From NCBI RefSeq assembly GCF_030268065.1, contig NZ_BSDD01000002.1:1-64000 (forward strand): a DNA stretch of 64,000 nt, written 5' to 3'. This DNA comes from Geothrix rubra (GTDB lineage: Bacteria > Acidobacteriota > Holophagae > Holophagales > Holophagaceae). A model generated the notes under the pieces. That model had not been told where the DNA came from. It saw only the letters and a list, made by a program, of their open reading frames with translations, and searched no databases. The position numbers were made by a program, and so were the translations under genes. Numbering within the stretch: the stretch's first letter is position 1; every line of letters begins with the position of its first letter. Below are positions 35,758 to 44,185 of the stretch, piece after piece.

Positions 35758-37355
35758 GGATGCACCTCGTGGGAGGCGGGGCCGTGGCCCTCGGCGGCGG
35801 CCTCGAGGGGGCCGGACTCCGGAGCGGATGGCAGGACGAGGGGCCGGATGGCCGGGGCGTTCGCATCCTTCAGCAGGGCGGTCACGGGAGCCTCGCTGAC
35901 GGCCACGAAGGTGCGGGGATGGATGCCCATCCAGAGGATCAGCACCACCAGGGGCAGCATGACGGCGATCTCCCGGGCGTTCAGGTCGCTGTGCAGGTGC
36001 TGGGTGCCGCTCTCCTCGTCGGGATTCACGGGGCCCCAGAAGACGCGCTTCACCATCCACAGCATGTAGACCGCCCCGAGCACCACCCCCAGGGTGGCGA
36101 TCACGGCGTAGGCCCGACCCCAGCCGAAACCGGAGAGGAAGGTGCCGTTCAGGATCCAGAACTCACCCACGAACCCGTTGGTGAGGGGCAGGCCGATGGA
36201 GCTCAGGGTCACGATCAGGAAGAAGGTCGTGAAGATGGGCATCTTCGTGGCCACGCCGCCGAAGTCCGCGATCATGCGGGTGTGGGCCCGGTCGTAGATC
36301 ATGCCCACCAGGAGGAAGAGCGCGCCGGTGCTGATGCCGTGGTTGAGCATCTGGAGCATGGCGCCCTGGGTGCCGATCACGGTCATGGAGGCGAGCCCCA
36401 GCATCACGAAGCCCATGTGGCTCACGGAGGAATACGCCACCAGCTTCTTGATGTCCCGCTGGACCATGGCCACCAGGGCGCCGTAGATGATGGCGATGAC
36501 GCTCAGCAGGGCCAGGGGCCTCGCGAAGTGCATGGCCGCCTGGGGGAACATGGGGATGGCGAAGCGGATGAAGCCGTATCCGCCCAGTTTCAGCAGCACG
36601 CCCGCCAGGATGACGGAGCCCGCCGTGGGGGCCTGGACGTGGGCGTCCGGCAGCCAGGTGTGGAGCGGGAAGAGGGGCACCTTGATGGCGAAGGCCACGG
36701 CGAAGGCGACGAACAGCCAGCACTGGGCCGCAAAGGGAAGCGCCGAGGCGGCCTGGGCCATCACCGCCGGGGCGAAGCTCCCGGCCCGGCCCGCCAGGAA
36801 GAGCAGGGCCACCAGCCAGAGCAGCGAACCGCTCAGGGTGTAGAGGAAGAACTTGTTGGCGGCGTAGCGGCGCTCGTCGCCGCCCCACACCCCGATCATG
36901 AAGTACATCGGGATGAGCATGCCTTCCCAGAACAGGTAGAAGAGGAAGAGGTCCTGGGCCACCAGGGCGCCCAGCATGCCGGTCTCCAGGAGCAGGAACA
37001 GGGCCGCGAAGGTGCCCATGCGGTCCTTCAGGCTGTTCCAGGTGCCCAGCATGGTGAGGGGCACGAGGAAGGTCGTCAGGATGACCAGCCAGAGGTTGAG
37101 GCCGTCGACGGCCAGGGCGTAGTCCACGGGCAGTCCCACGAGGGCGAACCAGGGGGCGTGCTCGGCGAGGGGGGCGGAGCCCGGGGCCCGGCCGAGGAGC
37201 CAGGCGAGGCTGAGGACGAAGACCGCCAGGGCACCCAGGAAGCCCAGGAGGCGGGTGAGCTTGCCCACGGAGTGCGGCAGGGCCATCAGCAGCAGGCCCA
37301 GCAGGGCCGGCGCGAAGACCAGGAAGGTGAGGGGATGGGAGTTCAGCCAGGTCAT
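35754..37355 (-). CDS. nuoM: NADH-quinone oxidoreductase subunit M
   Basis: NuoM is the second antiporter-like subunit of complex I. The 533-residue protein shows the family's 'MLGALVAQDLFLFYLFWEGMLIPMYFMIGVWGG' (with the channel Glu), 'FAIKVPLFPLHTWLPDAHVQAPTAGSV' and 'DIKKLVAYSSVSHMGFVMLG'. The start at 37355 gives a normal length, and a longer in-frame reading is not plausible. It begins eight bases after nuoL. Confidence 0.96.
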   Translation of the reverse strand: MTWLNSHPLTFLVFAPALLGLLLMALPHSVGKLTRLLGFLGALAVFVLSLAWLLGRAPGSAPLAEHAPWFALVGLPVDYALAVDGLNLWLVILTTFLVPLTMLGTWNSLKDRMGTFAALFLLLETGMLGALVAQDLFLFYLFWEGMLIPMYFMIGVWGGDERRYAANKFFLYTLSGSLLWLVALLFLAGRAGSFAPAVMAQAASALPFAAQCWLFVAFAVAFAIKVPLFPLHTWLPDAHVQAPTAGSVILAGVLLKLGGYGFIRFAIPMFPQAAMHFARPLALLSVIAIIYGALVAMVQRDIKKLVAYSSVSHMGFVMLGLASMTVIGTQGAMLQMLNHGISTGALFLLVGMIYDRAHTRMIADFGGVATKMPIFTTFFLIVTLSSIGLPLTNGFVGEFWILNGTFLSGFGWGRAYAVIATLGVVLGAVYMLWMVKRVFWGPVNPDEESGTQHLHSDLNAREIAVMLPLVVLILWMGIHPRTFVAVSEAPVTALLKDANAPAIRPLVLPSAPESGPLEAAAEGHGPASHEVHP

Positions 37356-37363
37356 CGCCCCAC

Positions 37364-39274
37364 CTACTTCAGGAAGACGTACAGGAGGACCGCGGCGCCC
37401 AGGGCCATGCTGAGCGCGTAGTTGCGCACCCGGCCGGTCTGGAAGAGGGCGGTGAAGTCCCCGGAGACCCTGGCCAGGGCCCCGGGCAGGTTCACGCCCA
37501 CGCCGTCGATGATGATCACGTCGAAGAGCTTCCAGAGCAGGTTGCCGAACCAGCGGATGGGCCCGAGGAGCACCAGCTCCACGCCCTCGTCCACGTAGTA
37601 CTTGTTCAGCAGCACCTTGTGGATGAACGGGAACTTCGCCGCACGCGCCTCCGCCACCGCCAGGCCCTTCCGGTAGGTGGCGTAGCCGAACCAGGCGAAG
37701 CCGAGGCCCAGGACCGTGGACACGGAGGCCAGGATCATGGCCAGCGAGGCGCTGCCGTGCTCGCCGTGGGCGGCATGGAGCTGGCCATAGGTCACGGCCG
37801 GAGCCAGCCACTCCTCGATGCGGAAGTCGCCGCCGAAGGCCTTGGGCCAGCCCAGCCAGACCGCCAGGATGGAGCCCGCCGCCAGCACCACCAGTGGCAC
37901 GGTCATGGTGGCCGGGCTCTCGTGGGCGTGATCGTAGGCGTGGTGGTCCCGGGGCTCGCCCAGGAAGGCCAGGGTGAAGAGGCGCAGCATGTAGAAGGCC
38001 GTGCAGCAGGCCGCGACGACGCCGACCACCCAGAGGGCCGGGCTCTTCAGGTAGGCCAGGTAGAGGATCTCGTCCTTGCTGGCGAAGCCCGAGGTGCCCG
38101 GGAAGCCGATGATGGCCAGGGTGGCCGCCAGCATGGTCCAGAAGGTGAGGGGCATCTTCGACTTGAGGCCGCCCATCTTGAAGAGGTCCTGCTCGTGGTG
38201 CATGGCCAGGATCACGCTGCCGGCACCGAGGAAGAGGAGGGCCTTGAACCAGGCGTGGGTGAAGACGTGGAAGAAGCCGGCCGCGAAGCCCGAGGCCCCG
38301 AGGCCCAGGAACATGTAGCCGAGCTGGGAGACGGTGGAGTAGGCCAGCACCTTCTTGATGTCCCGCTGGACCAGGCCGATGGTGGCCGCGAAGAGGGCCG
38401 TGGCCGCGCCCACCCAGGCCACGATGTCCATGGTGATGGGGGCGAGGGTGAAGACCGGCGCCAGGCGGCAGATCATGTAGATGCCGCTGGTGACCATGGT
38501 CGCCGCGTGGATGAGGGCGCTGACGGGCGTGGGGCCCGCCATGGCGTCCGGCAGCCAGAGGTAGAGGGGCAGCTGGGCGCTCTTGCCCGTGGCGCCCACG
38601 AACAGCATCAGGGTAGCGAAGGTGAGGATGCCGAAGCCGGCCTCGGGCGCCAGGTGGCCGACGCGGAGGAGGATGTCACCCACGGTCAGGGTGCCGAAGG
38701 CCGCGAAGAGCACCATCATGCCGATGGCCACGCCCAGATCGCCCACGCGGTTGGTGAGGAAGGCCTTCAGCCCGGCATCCGGGGCGAAGTCCGTCTCGTA
38801 GTAGTAGCCGATGAGCAGGTAGGAGCAGAGGCCCACGCCCTCCCAGCCCACGAACATGAGCGGCAGGCTGGAGCCCAGCACCAAGGTCAGCATGAAGAAC
38901 ACGAAGAGGTTCAGGTAGCTGAAGAAACGCCCGTAGCCCTCGTCGTCGTGCATGTAGCCGACGGAATAGACATGGATGAGGAAGCCGATGCCCGTGACGA
39001 CGAGCATCATCGTGCCGCTCAGGGGATCGATCACCAGGCCGAAGGGCACGCTCAGGGTGCCCGTGGCCATCCACTCGCCGTAGTCCAGCACCAGGCGGTG
39101 GTCGGGCATGCCCTTCATGGCGAAGAAGGCCGCCAGGGCGAGGACCAGGGAGCCCAGGACGGTGCCCAGGCCGAAGAAAGTGACGGCGCCCTTCCCCGCC
39201 CGCTTGCCCAGCAGGCCGTTGAAGACCGAACCCAGCAGGGGGAGGACCGGAATGAGCCAGAAGTACTTGTTCAT
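37364..39274 (-). CDS. nuoL: NADH-quinone oxidoreductase subunit L
   Basis: NuoL is the largest antiporter-like subunit, with the long lateral helix of complex I. The 636-residue length is typical. Landmarks are 'FVGWEGVGLCSYLLIGYYYE', 'GKSAQLPLYLWLPDAMAGPTPVSALIHAATMVTSG', 'DIKKVLAYSTVSQLGYMFLG' and 'TSGFASKDEIL'. The C-terminal amphipathic stretch (about 540-636) fits the lateral helix. It follows nuoK with a seven-base gap. Confidence 0.96.
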   Translation of the reverse strand: MNKYFWLIPVLPLLGSVFNGLLGKRAGKGAVTFFGLGTVLGSLVLALAAFFAMKGMPDHRLVLDYGEWMATGTLSVPFGLVIDPLSGTMMLVVTGIGFLIHVYSVGYMHDDEGYGRFFSYLNLFVFFMLTLVLGSSLPLMFVGWEGVGLCSYLLIGYYYETDFAPDAGLKAFLTNRVGDLGVAIGMMVLFAAFGTLTVGDILLRVGHLAPEAGFGILTFATLMLFVGATGKSAQLPLYLWLPDAMAGPTPVSALIHAATMVTSGIYMICRLAPVFTLAPITMDIVAWVGAATALFAATIGLVQRDIKKVLAYSTVSQLGYMFLGLGASGFAAGFFHVFTHAWFKALLFLGAGSVILAMHHEQDLFKMGGLKSKMPLTFWTMLAATLAIIGFPGTSGFASKDEILYLAYLKSPALWVVGVVAACCTAFYMLRLFTLAFLGEPRDHHAYDHAHESPATMTVPLVVLAAGSILAVWLGWPKAFGGDFRIEEWLAPAVTYGQLHAAHGEHGSASLAMILASVSTVLGLGFAWFGYATYRKGLAVAEARAAKFPFIHKVLLNKYYVDEGVELVLLGPIRWFGNLLWKLFDVIIIDGVGVNLPGALARVSGDFTALFQTGRVRNYALSMALGAAVLLYVFLK

Positions 39275-39281
39275 CGCATCC

Positions 39282-39611
39282 TCACTGCTTCAGGCTGGCG
39301 GTCCGGTCCGAGTCGGTGGTGTCGCGGTGGCGGTAGAGCCCGATGATGAGGGCCAGCCCCACCGCGGCCTCGCAGGCGGCCACGGCGATGATGAAGAGGT
39401 AGAAGACCGTGGCCTGGAGATCGCCGCCGCGGAAGCGGGCGAAGGCCAGCAGGGCCACGTTGGCGGCGTTGAGCATCAGCTCCACGCCCATGAACTGCAT
39501 CAGCATCGTGCGGCGCAGGAGCACCGCCGCCAGGCCGATGGCGAAGAGCAGGAGGGCCACCACCAGGTAACCCTGGAGGCCGCCGTGGAGGATCGCATCC
39601 ATGCCGGTCAT
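39282..39611 (-). CDS. nuoK: NADH-quinone oxidoreductase subunit K
   Basis: NuoK is a three-helix membrane subunit of complex I. At 109 residues it is normal in size and contains 'MLMQFMGVELMLNAANVALLAFAR' with the conserved intramembrane Glu, and 'FIIAVAACEAAVGLALIIGLYR' with the second one. The start at 39611 is chosen because GAGG stands eight bases upstream; a second ATG lies nine bases on. The 114-base gap to nuoJ is occupied by the REP-like insertion B. Confidence 0.93.
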   Translation of the reverse strand: MTGMDAILHGGLQGYLVVALLLFAIGLAAVLLRRTMLMQFMGVELMLNAANVALLAFARFRGGDLQATVFYLFIIAVAACEAAVGLALIIGLYRHRDTTDSDRTASLKQ

Positions 39612-39621
39612 CGCCCGCCCC

Positions 39622-39736
39622 TCACAGATTCCGCTTCTCGGCATCGGCTTCGCCGATACGCGAGACGCCCGGAACATCAATGGTCCGCTCGCCGATGCTG
39701 CAGTGAGGCATCCGTGGTGAGCTCATCACAGATTCC
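39622..39736. repeat. REP-like insertion B between nuoK and nuoJ
   Basis: TCACAGATTCC, the end of nuoJ, occurs at 39622-39632 and again at 39726-39736, 104 bp apart. The inserted part starts with the palindrome tctcggcatcg-gctt-cgccgatacgcgaga, the same as in insertion A but in opposite orientation, and both continue with cgccgatacgcgagacgcc-type sequence on the respective strand. Confidence 0.72.
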
Positions 39737-40220
39737 TTTTCGTCAGCGCCACGGCGCCCACCATGGCCGCCAGCAGCATGAGGCCCGCCACCTCGAACCC
39801 CAGGAGATGGCCCTCGAAGAGCACCGCCCCGACCCCCTGGAGGGTCACCGCCGGGGGTACGGCCGCGCCGCGCGAGGCCAGCATCTGCACGCCCTTGGAG
39901 GCCATCACCAGCTTCACGCCCCCCGCGGCCAGGGCCAGGGCGAGCAGGAGGGACAGCCAGCGCTGGATCGGATGGCTGGCCTGGGCGGCCTCCTCCTCGT
40001 GGCTGCTGAGCATCATGATGACAAAAAGCACCAGCACCATGATGGCGCCGCTGTAGACGATGAGCTGGAGGGCCGCCGCGACGGGGTTGGCCAGGAGGAC
40101 GAAGAGGCCGGCGATGCCGAAGAAGGCGGCGACCATGAAGAGCCCCGCCACGATGATGTTCTTCTGCAGCAGCATCCCCAGGGCGCCCAGGAGCGTGATG
40201 AGGGCAAAGGCCAGGAACAT
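39726..40220 (-). CDS. nuoJ: NADH-quinone oxidoreductase subunit J
   Basis: NuoJ is a five-helix membrane subunit next to the quinone site. The 164-residue protein has 'FFGIAGLFVLLANPVAAALQLIVYSGAIMVLVLFVIMMLS' (the pi-bulge helix with Tyr) and ends TKRNL. It starts nine bases after nuoI. Its last codons are duplicated at 39622-39632 by insertion B. Confidence 0.94.
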   Translation of the reverse strand: MFLAFALITLLGALGMLLQKNIIVAGLFMVAAFFGIAGLFVLLANPVAAALQLIVYSGAIMVLVLFVIMMLSSHEEEAAQASHPIQRWLSLLLALALAAGGVKLVMASKGVQMLASRGAAVPPAVTLQGVGAVLFEGHLLGFEVAGLMLLAAMVGAVALTKRNL

Positions 40221-40229
40221 GGTCGCTCC

Positions 40230-40793
40230 TTACATCGCGATGGCGCGGCGCGGCACGGAGGGGATCGGATCCTCGGAGATCCGCTCCTTGCCGTCGGCCT
40301 CGGCGTAGGTGTTCATCAGGTCCCACTTGCCGAACTGCATGGACAGGCGGTCATAGGCGGCCACTTCGTAGTCGTTGCGGAGCCAGATGGCGTCCTTGGG
40401 GCAGGCCTCCTCGCACATGCCGCAGTAGATGCAGCGCAGCATGTCGATCTTGAAGACCTGGGGACGCTTCTCCTCGAAGCCCTGGGTGAAGTTCAGGTTG
40501 CTGAACTCCTCCGCCTCGATGCTGATGCAGCGCGCCGGGCAGGCCTCGGCGCACATGAAGCAGGCCACGCACTTGATGGCCCCGTCCTCGAAGCGCTTGA
40601 GCTCGTGCAGGCCCCGGTAGCCCGCCGGCATCTGCTTCTTCATGTCCGGGTACTGGATCGTGTAGCGCTTGGACGTGGGCGTGAAGAGCTGCTTGATGAA
40701 GTGCCTGAAGGTGATCCCCATGCCCTTCATCACGGGCCAGACGTAGGTGCGGTCCAGCCAGCTCAGCTCGACCTTCTTGACGACGACACCCAT
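40230..40793 (-). CDS. nuoI: NADH-quinone oxidoreductase subunit I
   Basis: NuoI carries two [4Fe-4S] clusters (N6a and N6b) passing electrons toward quinone. The 187-residue protein has both ferredoxin motifs: 'CVACFMCAEACPARC' (residues 75-89) and 'CIYCGMCEEACPKDA' (about 120-134). The N-terminal segment 'GMGITFRHFIKQLFTPTSKRYTIQYPD' is typical. It lies ten bases after nuoH. Confidence 0.96.
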   Translation of the reverse strand: MGVVVKKVELSWLDRTYVWPVMKGMGITFRHFIKQLFTPTSKRYTIQYPDMKKQMPAGYRGLHELKRFEDGAIKCVACFMCAEACPARCISIEAEEFSNLNFTQGFEEKRPQVFKIDMLRCIYCGMCEEACPKDAIWLRNDYEVAAYDRLSMQFGKWDLMNTYAEADGKERISEDPIPSVPRRAIAM

Positions 40794-40803
40794 GTCCCTC
40801 TCC

Positions 40804-41865
40804 TCAGCGACCGTGGCTCATGAGCCAGGCATGGACAATCAGGTTCAGCATGGACAGCGGCAGCATGGCCTTCCAGCCCAGGTGCATCAGCTGGTCGTAG
40901 CGGAACCGCGGCAGCGTCCAGCGGATCCACACGAACACCCAGGCGAAGAACAGCATCTTGATCAGGAAGCTGAGGATGGAGAGCCCCACGGAGGGGTGGG
41001 CCACGAAGGGCACCTGCCAGCCGCCGAAGTAGAGGGTGGCCACCAGGGCCGAGGCCGTCATCAGGTGCGCGTACTCGGCCAGGGCCAGGAGGCTGAACTT
41101 CATGCTGCCGTATTCGGTGTTGAAGCCGGCCACGATCTCGCTCTCGCCCTCGGCGAAGTCGAAGGGGAGCCGGTTCGTCTCCGCGAACATGCAGGTGAAG
41201 AAGACGATGAAGCCGAGGAACTGCGGGACGACGTTCCAGTGCCAGGGGAGATGGCCCTGGGCCGCGATGATCTCCGAGGGATCGTAGCCGCCGGTGGTCA
41301 TGAAGAGGGAGACCACCGCCAGGCTCATGCCGATCTCGTAGCTCACCATGGTCGCGGACGACCGCATGCCGCCGAGGATGGACCACTTGTTGTTGCTGGA
41401 CCAGGCCGCCACCAGCACGCCGTAGACCGCGAGGCCGCCGATGGCCAGGGGGTAGAGCATCCCCATGCCGTTGCCGGGATCCAGCACGGACAGATGGTAG
41501 ACATGGCCCCCGCTCGTGAAATCCCGGCCGAAGGGGATGATGGCGAAACCCATCATGGCGGGCACGAAGGCCAGGAAGGGCGCAAGCCAGAAGAGGCCCT
41601 TGTTGGCGTCGGTCGGCTCCAGGTCCTCCTTGAAGAAGAACTTGATGCCGTCGGCGAGGAGCTGGGCCAGGCCGAGGATCCGGATCTTCCCGAAGAGGGC
41701 GGCCCGGTTGGGGCCGATGCGGTCCTGGATCATGGCCGCCCCCCGGCGCTCCACCCACGTCCAGACCGAGGCCAGGAGCATGACTGCGCTGAAGACGATG
41801 ACGATCTTCACCCCCATCCAGGCGATGGCGGGTGAGGTGTGCAGCAGGCTCGCGAGCGTGTCCAT
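40804..41865 (-). CDS. nuoH: NADH-quinone oxidoreductase subunit H
   Basis: NuoH forms the quinone chamber and links the hydrophilic and membrane arms. The 353-residue protein has eight or so helices and the family loops 'VWTWVERRGAAMIQDRIGPNRA', 'ADGIKFFFKEDLEPTDANKG', 'FAETNRLPFDFAEGESEIVAGFNTEYGSMKF' and 'WIRWTLPRFRYDQLMHLGWKAMLPL'. ATG at 41865 is preferred; a TTG 13 codons upstream is possible. It is the first gene of this block: nuoA-G are not upstream, where glnS lies. Confidence 0.95.
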   Translation of the reverse strand: MDTLASLLHTSPAIAWMGVKIVIVFSAVMLLASVWTWVERRGAAMIQDRIGPNRAALFGKIRILGLAQLLADGIKFFFKEDLEPTDANKGLFWLAPFLAFVPAMMGFAIIPFGRDFTSGGHVYHLSVLDPGNGMGMLYPLAIGGLAVYGVLVAAWSSNNKWSILGGMRSSATMVSYEIGMSLAVVSLFMTTGGYDPSEIIAAQGHLPWHWNVVPQFLGFIVFFTCMFAETNRLPFDFAEGESEIVAGFNTEYGSMKFSLLALAEYAHLMTASALVATLYFGGWQVPFVAHPSVGLSILSFLIKMLFFAWVFVWIRWTLPRFRYDQLMHLGWKAMLPLSMLNLIVHAWLMSHGR

Positions 41866-42039
41866 GGGCGGCTTCCCGGCAGGGCCTCCCGCGGGGACGC
41901 CCAACCCTTCGAGCCTACCAGAGCCCCCGCCCTCCCGACACGAAGGGAAAGAACCGGGTCCGGCGCCTTGCGACCTGGGTCACAGTCCCGGGGGCCCGCA
42001 GGTTTCCACGGGCCTGGGAGAAACCAGGCGGACTGCCGG

Positions 42040-43749
42040 TCAGCCCTTGGCCTCGAGCTTCGCCCAGCTGTCCTTCAACCCGACCGTCCGGTTGAACACG
42101 GGCGCCCCCGGCCGGCCGTCGGGATCGGCGCAGAAGTAGCCCAGGCGCTCGAACTGGACGCGCGTGCCAGGGGCGACCTCGGCCAGGGACGGCTCCACCC
42201 GGGCCCCGGCCAGGACCTCCAGGGAGTCGGGGTTCAGGGTGTCCCGCCAGTCGCCGCCCTCGGGGACGTCCATGGGGTCCTCGGCCGTGAACAGGCGATC
42301 GTAGAGACGCACCTCGGCGGGGACCGCATGTGCGGCGGACACCCAGTGGAGGGTGCCCTTCACCTTCCGGCCATCCGGCGCGTCCCCGCCCAGGGAGGCG
42401 GGATCCCAGGTGCAGCGCAGCTCCACGACCTCGCCGGCCGCATCGCGCACGACCTCCGTGCAGCGCACCAGGCAGGCGCCCTTGAGCCGCACTTCGGCAC
42501 CGGGCGCAAGGCGGAACCACTTCTTGGGGGCCTCCTCCCGGAAGTCGTCCCGCTCGATGAGCACCTCGCGGGCGAAGGGCACCTGCCGCGTCCCGAAGGC
42601 GGGATCGTCCGGGTGGTTGGGCAGGGTCAGCCAGTGGACCTCGCCCTCGGCCATGTTCTCGATCACCAGCCGGAGGGGCCGCAGCACCGCCATGGCCCGG
42701 GGCGCCTTCCTCTCCAGGTCCTCGCGGATGGCGAACTCCAGGAGCCCCACGTCGATGACGGTGTCGCGCTTGGCGACGCCCACGCGCTCGGCGAAGGCCC
42801 GCACGCTCTCGGGCGTGTAGCCCCGGCGGCGCAGGCCGCTGATGGTGGGCATGCGCGGGTCGTCCCAGGCCTTCACGTGGCCCTCCTGCACCAGGAGCAG
42901 CAGGCGGCGCTTGCTCATCACGGTGTAGGTGAGGTTCAGGCGGGCGAACTCGATCTGGCGAGGCAGGGGCCTCTGGAAGAACCGGCCCTCCACGTCCTGC
43001 TCCAGGAACCAGTCGTAGAGCGGCCGGTGATCCTCGAATTCCAGGGTGCAGATGGAGTGGGTGATGGTCTCGATCGCGTCGGACACCCCGTGGGCGTAGT
43101 CGTACATGGGGTAGATGAGCCAGGCGTCGCCCGTGCGGTGGTGGTGGGCCCGGCGGATGCGGTACATCAGCGGGTCGCGCAGGTTCATGTTGCCGCTGGC
43201 CATGTCGATCTTCGCCCGCAGCACCTTGGAGCCGTCCGGGAACTCGCCGGCCTTCATGCGGCGGAAGAGGTCGAGGTTCTCCTCCGGGGCGCGGTCCCGG
43301 TACGGGCTCGCCTTCCCGGGCACGTGGAAGTTGCCCCGGTACTCGCGGATCTCCGCCTCGGAAAGGTCGCAGACGTAGGCCTTGCCCTGCTGGACGAGGT
43401 ACTCGGCGTAGTCGTAGAGGAACTGGAAGTAGTCCGAGGCGTAGTGCTCGCCCTTCCAGCCGAAACCCAACCAGCGGACATCCTCGCGGATGGAATCCAC
43501 GTACTCCACGTCCTCCTTCACCGGGTTGGTGTCGTCGAAACGCAGGTTCGTGGCGCCGCCGTACTTCGCGGCCAGCCCGAAGTTCAGGCAGATGCTCTTG
43601 GCATGCCCGATGTGAAGGTAGCCGTTGGGCTCCGGCGGGAACCGCGTGAGCACCCGCCCTCCGTGCTTGCCCGAGGCGAGGTCCGCCTCGACGATCTCCT
43701 CGATGAAGTGGAGGCTCTTGGGTTCGGGGATCGGGGGTTCGGCGGGCAT
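42040..43749 (-). CDS. glnS: Glutaminyl-tRNA synthetase
   Basis: GlnRS charges tRNA-Gln directly. The 569-residue class I enzyme has '[23 protein letters not shown]' (HIGH), '[10 protein letters not shown]', the '[27 protein letters not shown]' block, and 'VMSKRRLL' (KMSKS). The C-terminal anticodon-binding barrels follow to residue 569. Its presence suggests no need for the tRNA-dependent amidation route for Gln. The start at 43749 gives the normal N terminus; longer in-frame starts give Gly/Pro-rich sequence. Confidence 0.96.
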   Translation of the reverse strand: MPAEPPIPEPKSLHFIEEIVEADLASGKHGGRVLTRFPPEPNGYLHIGHAKSICLNFGLAAKYGGATNLRFDDTNPVKEDVEYVDSIREDVRWLGFGWKGEHYASDYFQFLYDYAEYLVQQGKAYVCDLSEAEIREYRGNFHVPGKASPYRDRAPEENLDLFRRMKAGEFPDGSKVLRAKIDMASGNMNLRDPLMYRIRRAHHHRTGDAWLIYPMYDYAHGVSDAIETITHSICTLEFEDHRPLYDWFLEQDVEGRFFQRPLPRQIEFARLNLTYTVMSKRRLLLLVQEGHVKAWDDPRMPTISGLRRRGYTPESVRAFAERVGVAKRDTVIDVGLLEFAIREDLERKAPRAMAVLRPLRLVIENMAEGEVHWLTLPNHPDDPAFGTRQVPFAREVLIERDDFREEAPKKWFRLAPGAEVRLKGACLVRCTEVVRDAAGEVVELRCTWDPASLGGDAPDGRKVKGTLHWVSAAHAVPAEVRLYDRLFTAEDPMDVPEGGDWRDTLNPDSLEVLAGARVEPSLAEVAPGTRVQFERLGYFCADPDGRPGAPVFNRTVGLKDSWAKLEAKG

Positions 43750-43840
43750 GGGGGCTCTCAGGCTGGAACCTTCCAAGATACCCGGGCGACGGGGTCCCCC
43801 GAAATGCTCACGCCGGCCCCGCCCGCCCGGAGAGGAAGGG

Positions 43841-44185
43841 CTACTGGTCCCGCCCCCCATCCAGGGTCCACCAGGGGCAGTCCGCGAGATCGGACACCAG
43901 GAACCCCTGGTGGAGCTGGGAGATGCACTGGAACCGCGTCCCGGCCAGGGTATGGAAGCCGGTGGTGACCTCGCCGGGGCCGGAGCGCACGCCGAAGAAG
44001 AAGTCGGACTGCTCCAGGCCCAGGCGCAGCACCATCTCCTGGAGGGCCTCCCGGTCGTCGATCTCCGTTGGGATGCCCTGGATCACCTGCACCGCGTCCC
44101 CGGCGATGATCGTGGGGGCGTAGGCGGCGGTGCCCTGGTCCTCCAGGACCGCCAGGGTGAGCTGGGTGAACTCCTGGAGGTCCAT
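43841..44185 (-). CDS. Hypothetical protein coupled to gltX
   Basis: I do not recognise this 114-residue protein. It begins at an ATG that overlaps the gltX stop (TGATG), pointing to translational coupling; a GTG nine bases upstream is an alternative. It reads as a soluble alpha/beta domain: '[15 protein letters not shown]' helix, 'APTIIAG' strand, '[14 protein letters not shown]' helix, then strands to '[10 protein letters not shown]'. No signal or membrane segment is present. It has backbone codon use. Confidence 0.7.
   Translation of the reverse strand: MDLQEFTQLTLAVLEDQGTAAYAPTIIAGDAVQVIQGIPTEIDDREALQEMVLRLGLEQSDFFFGVRSGPGEVTTGFHTLAGTRFQCISQLHQGFLVSDLADCPWWTLDGGRDQ

Noticed and set aside
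34258-39274. nuoL, nuoM and nuoN as recent duplications or Mrp antiporters
   Set aside because: Gene order and lengths are those of complex I; their similarity is the ancient family relation.
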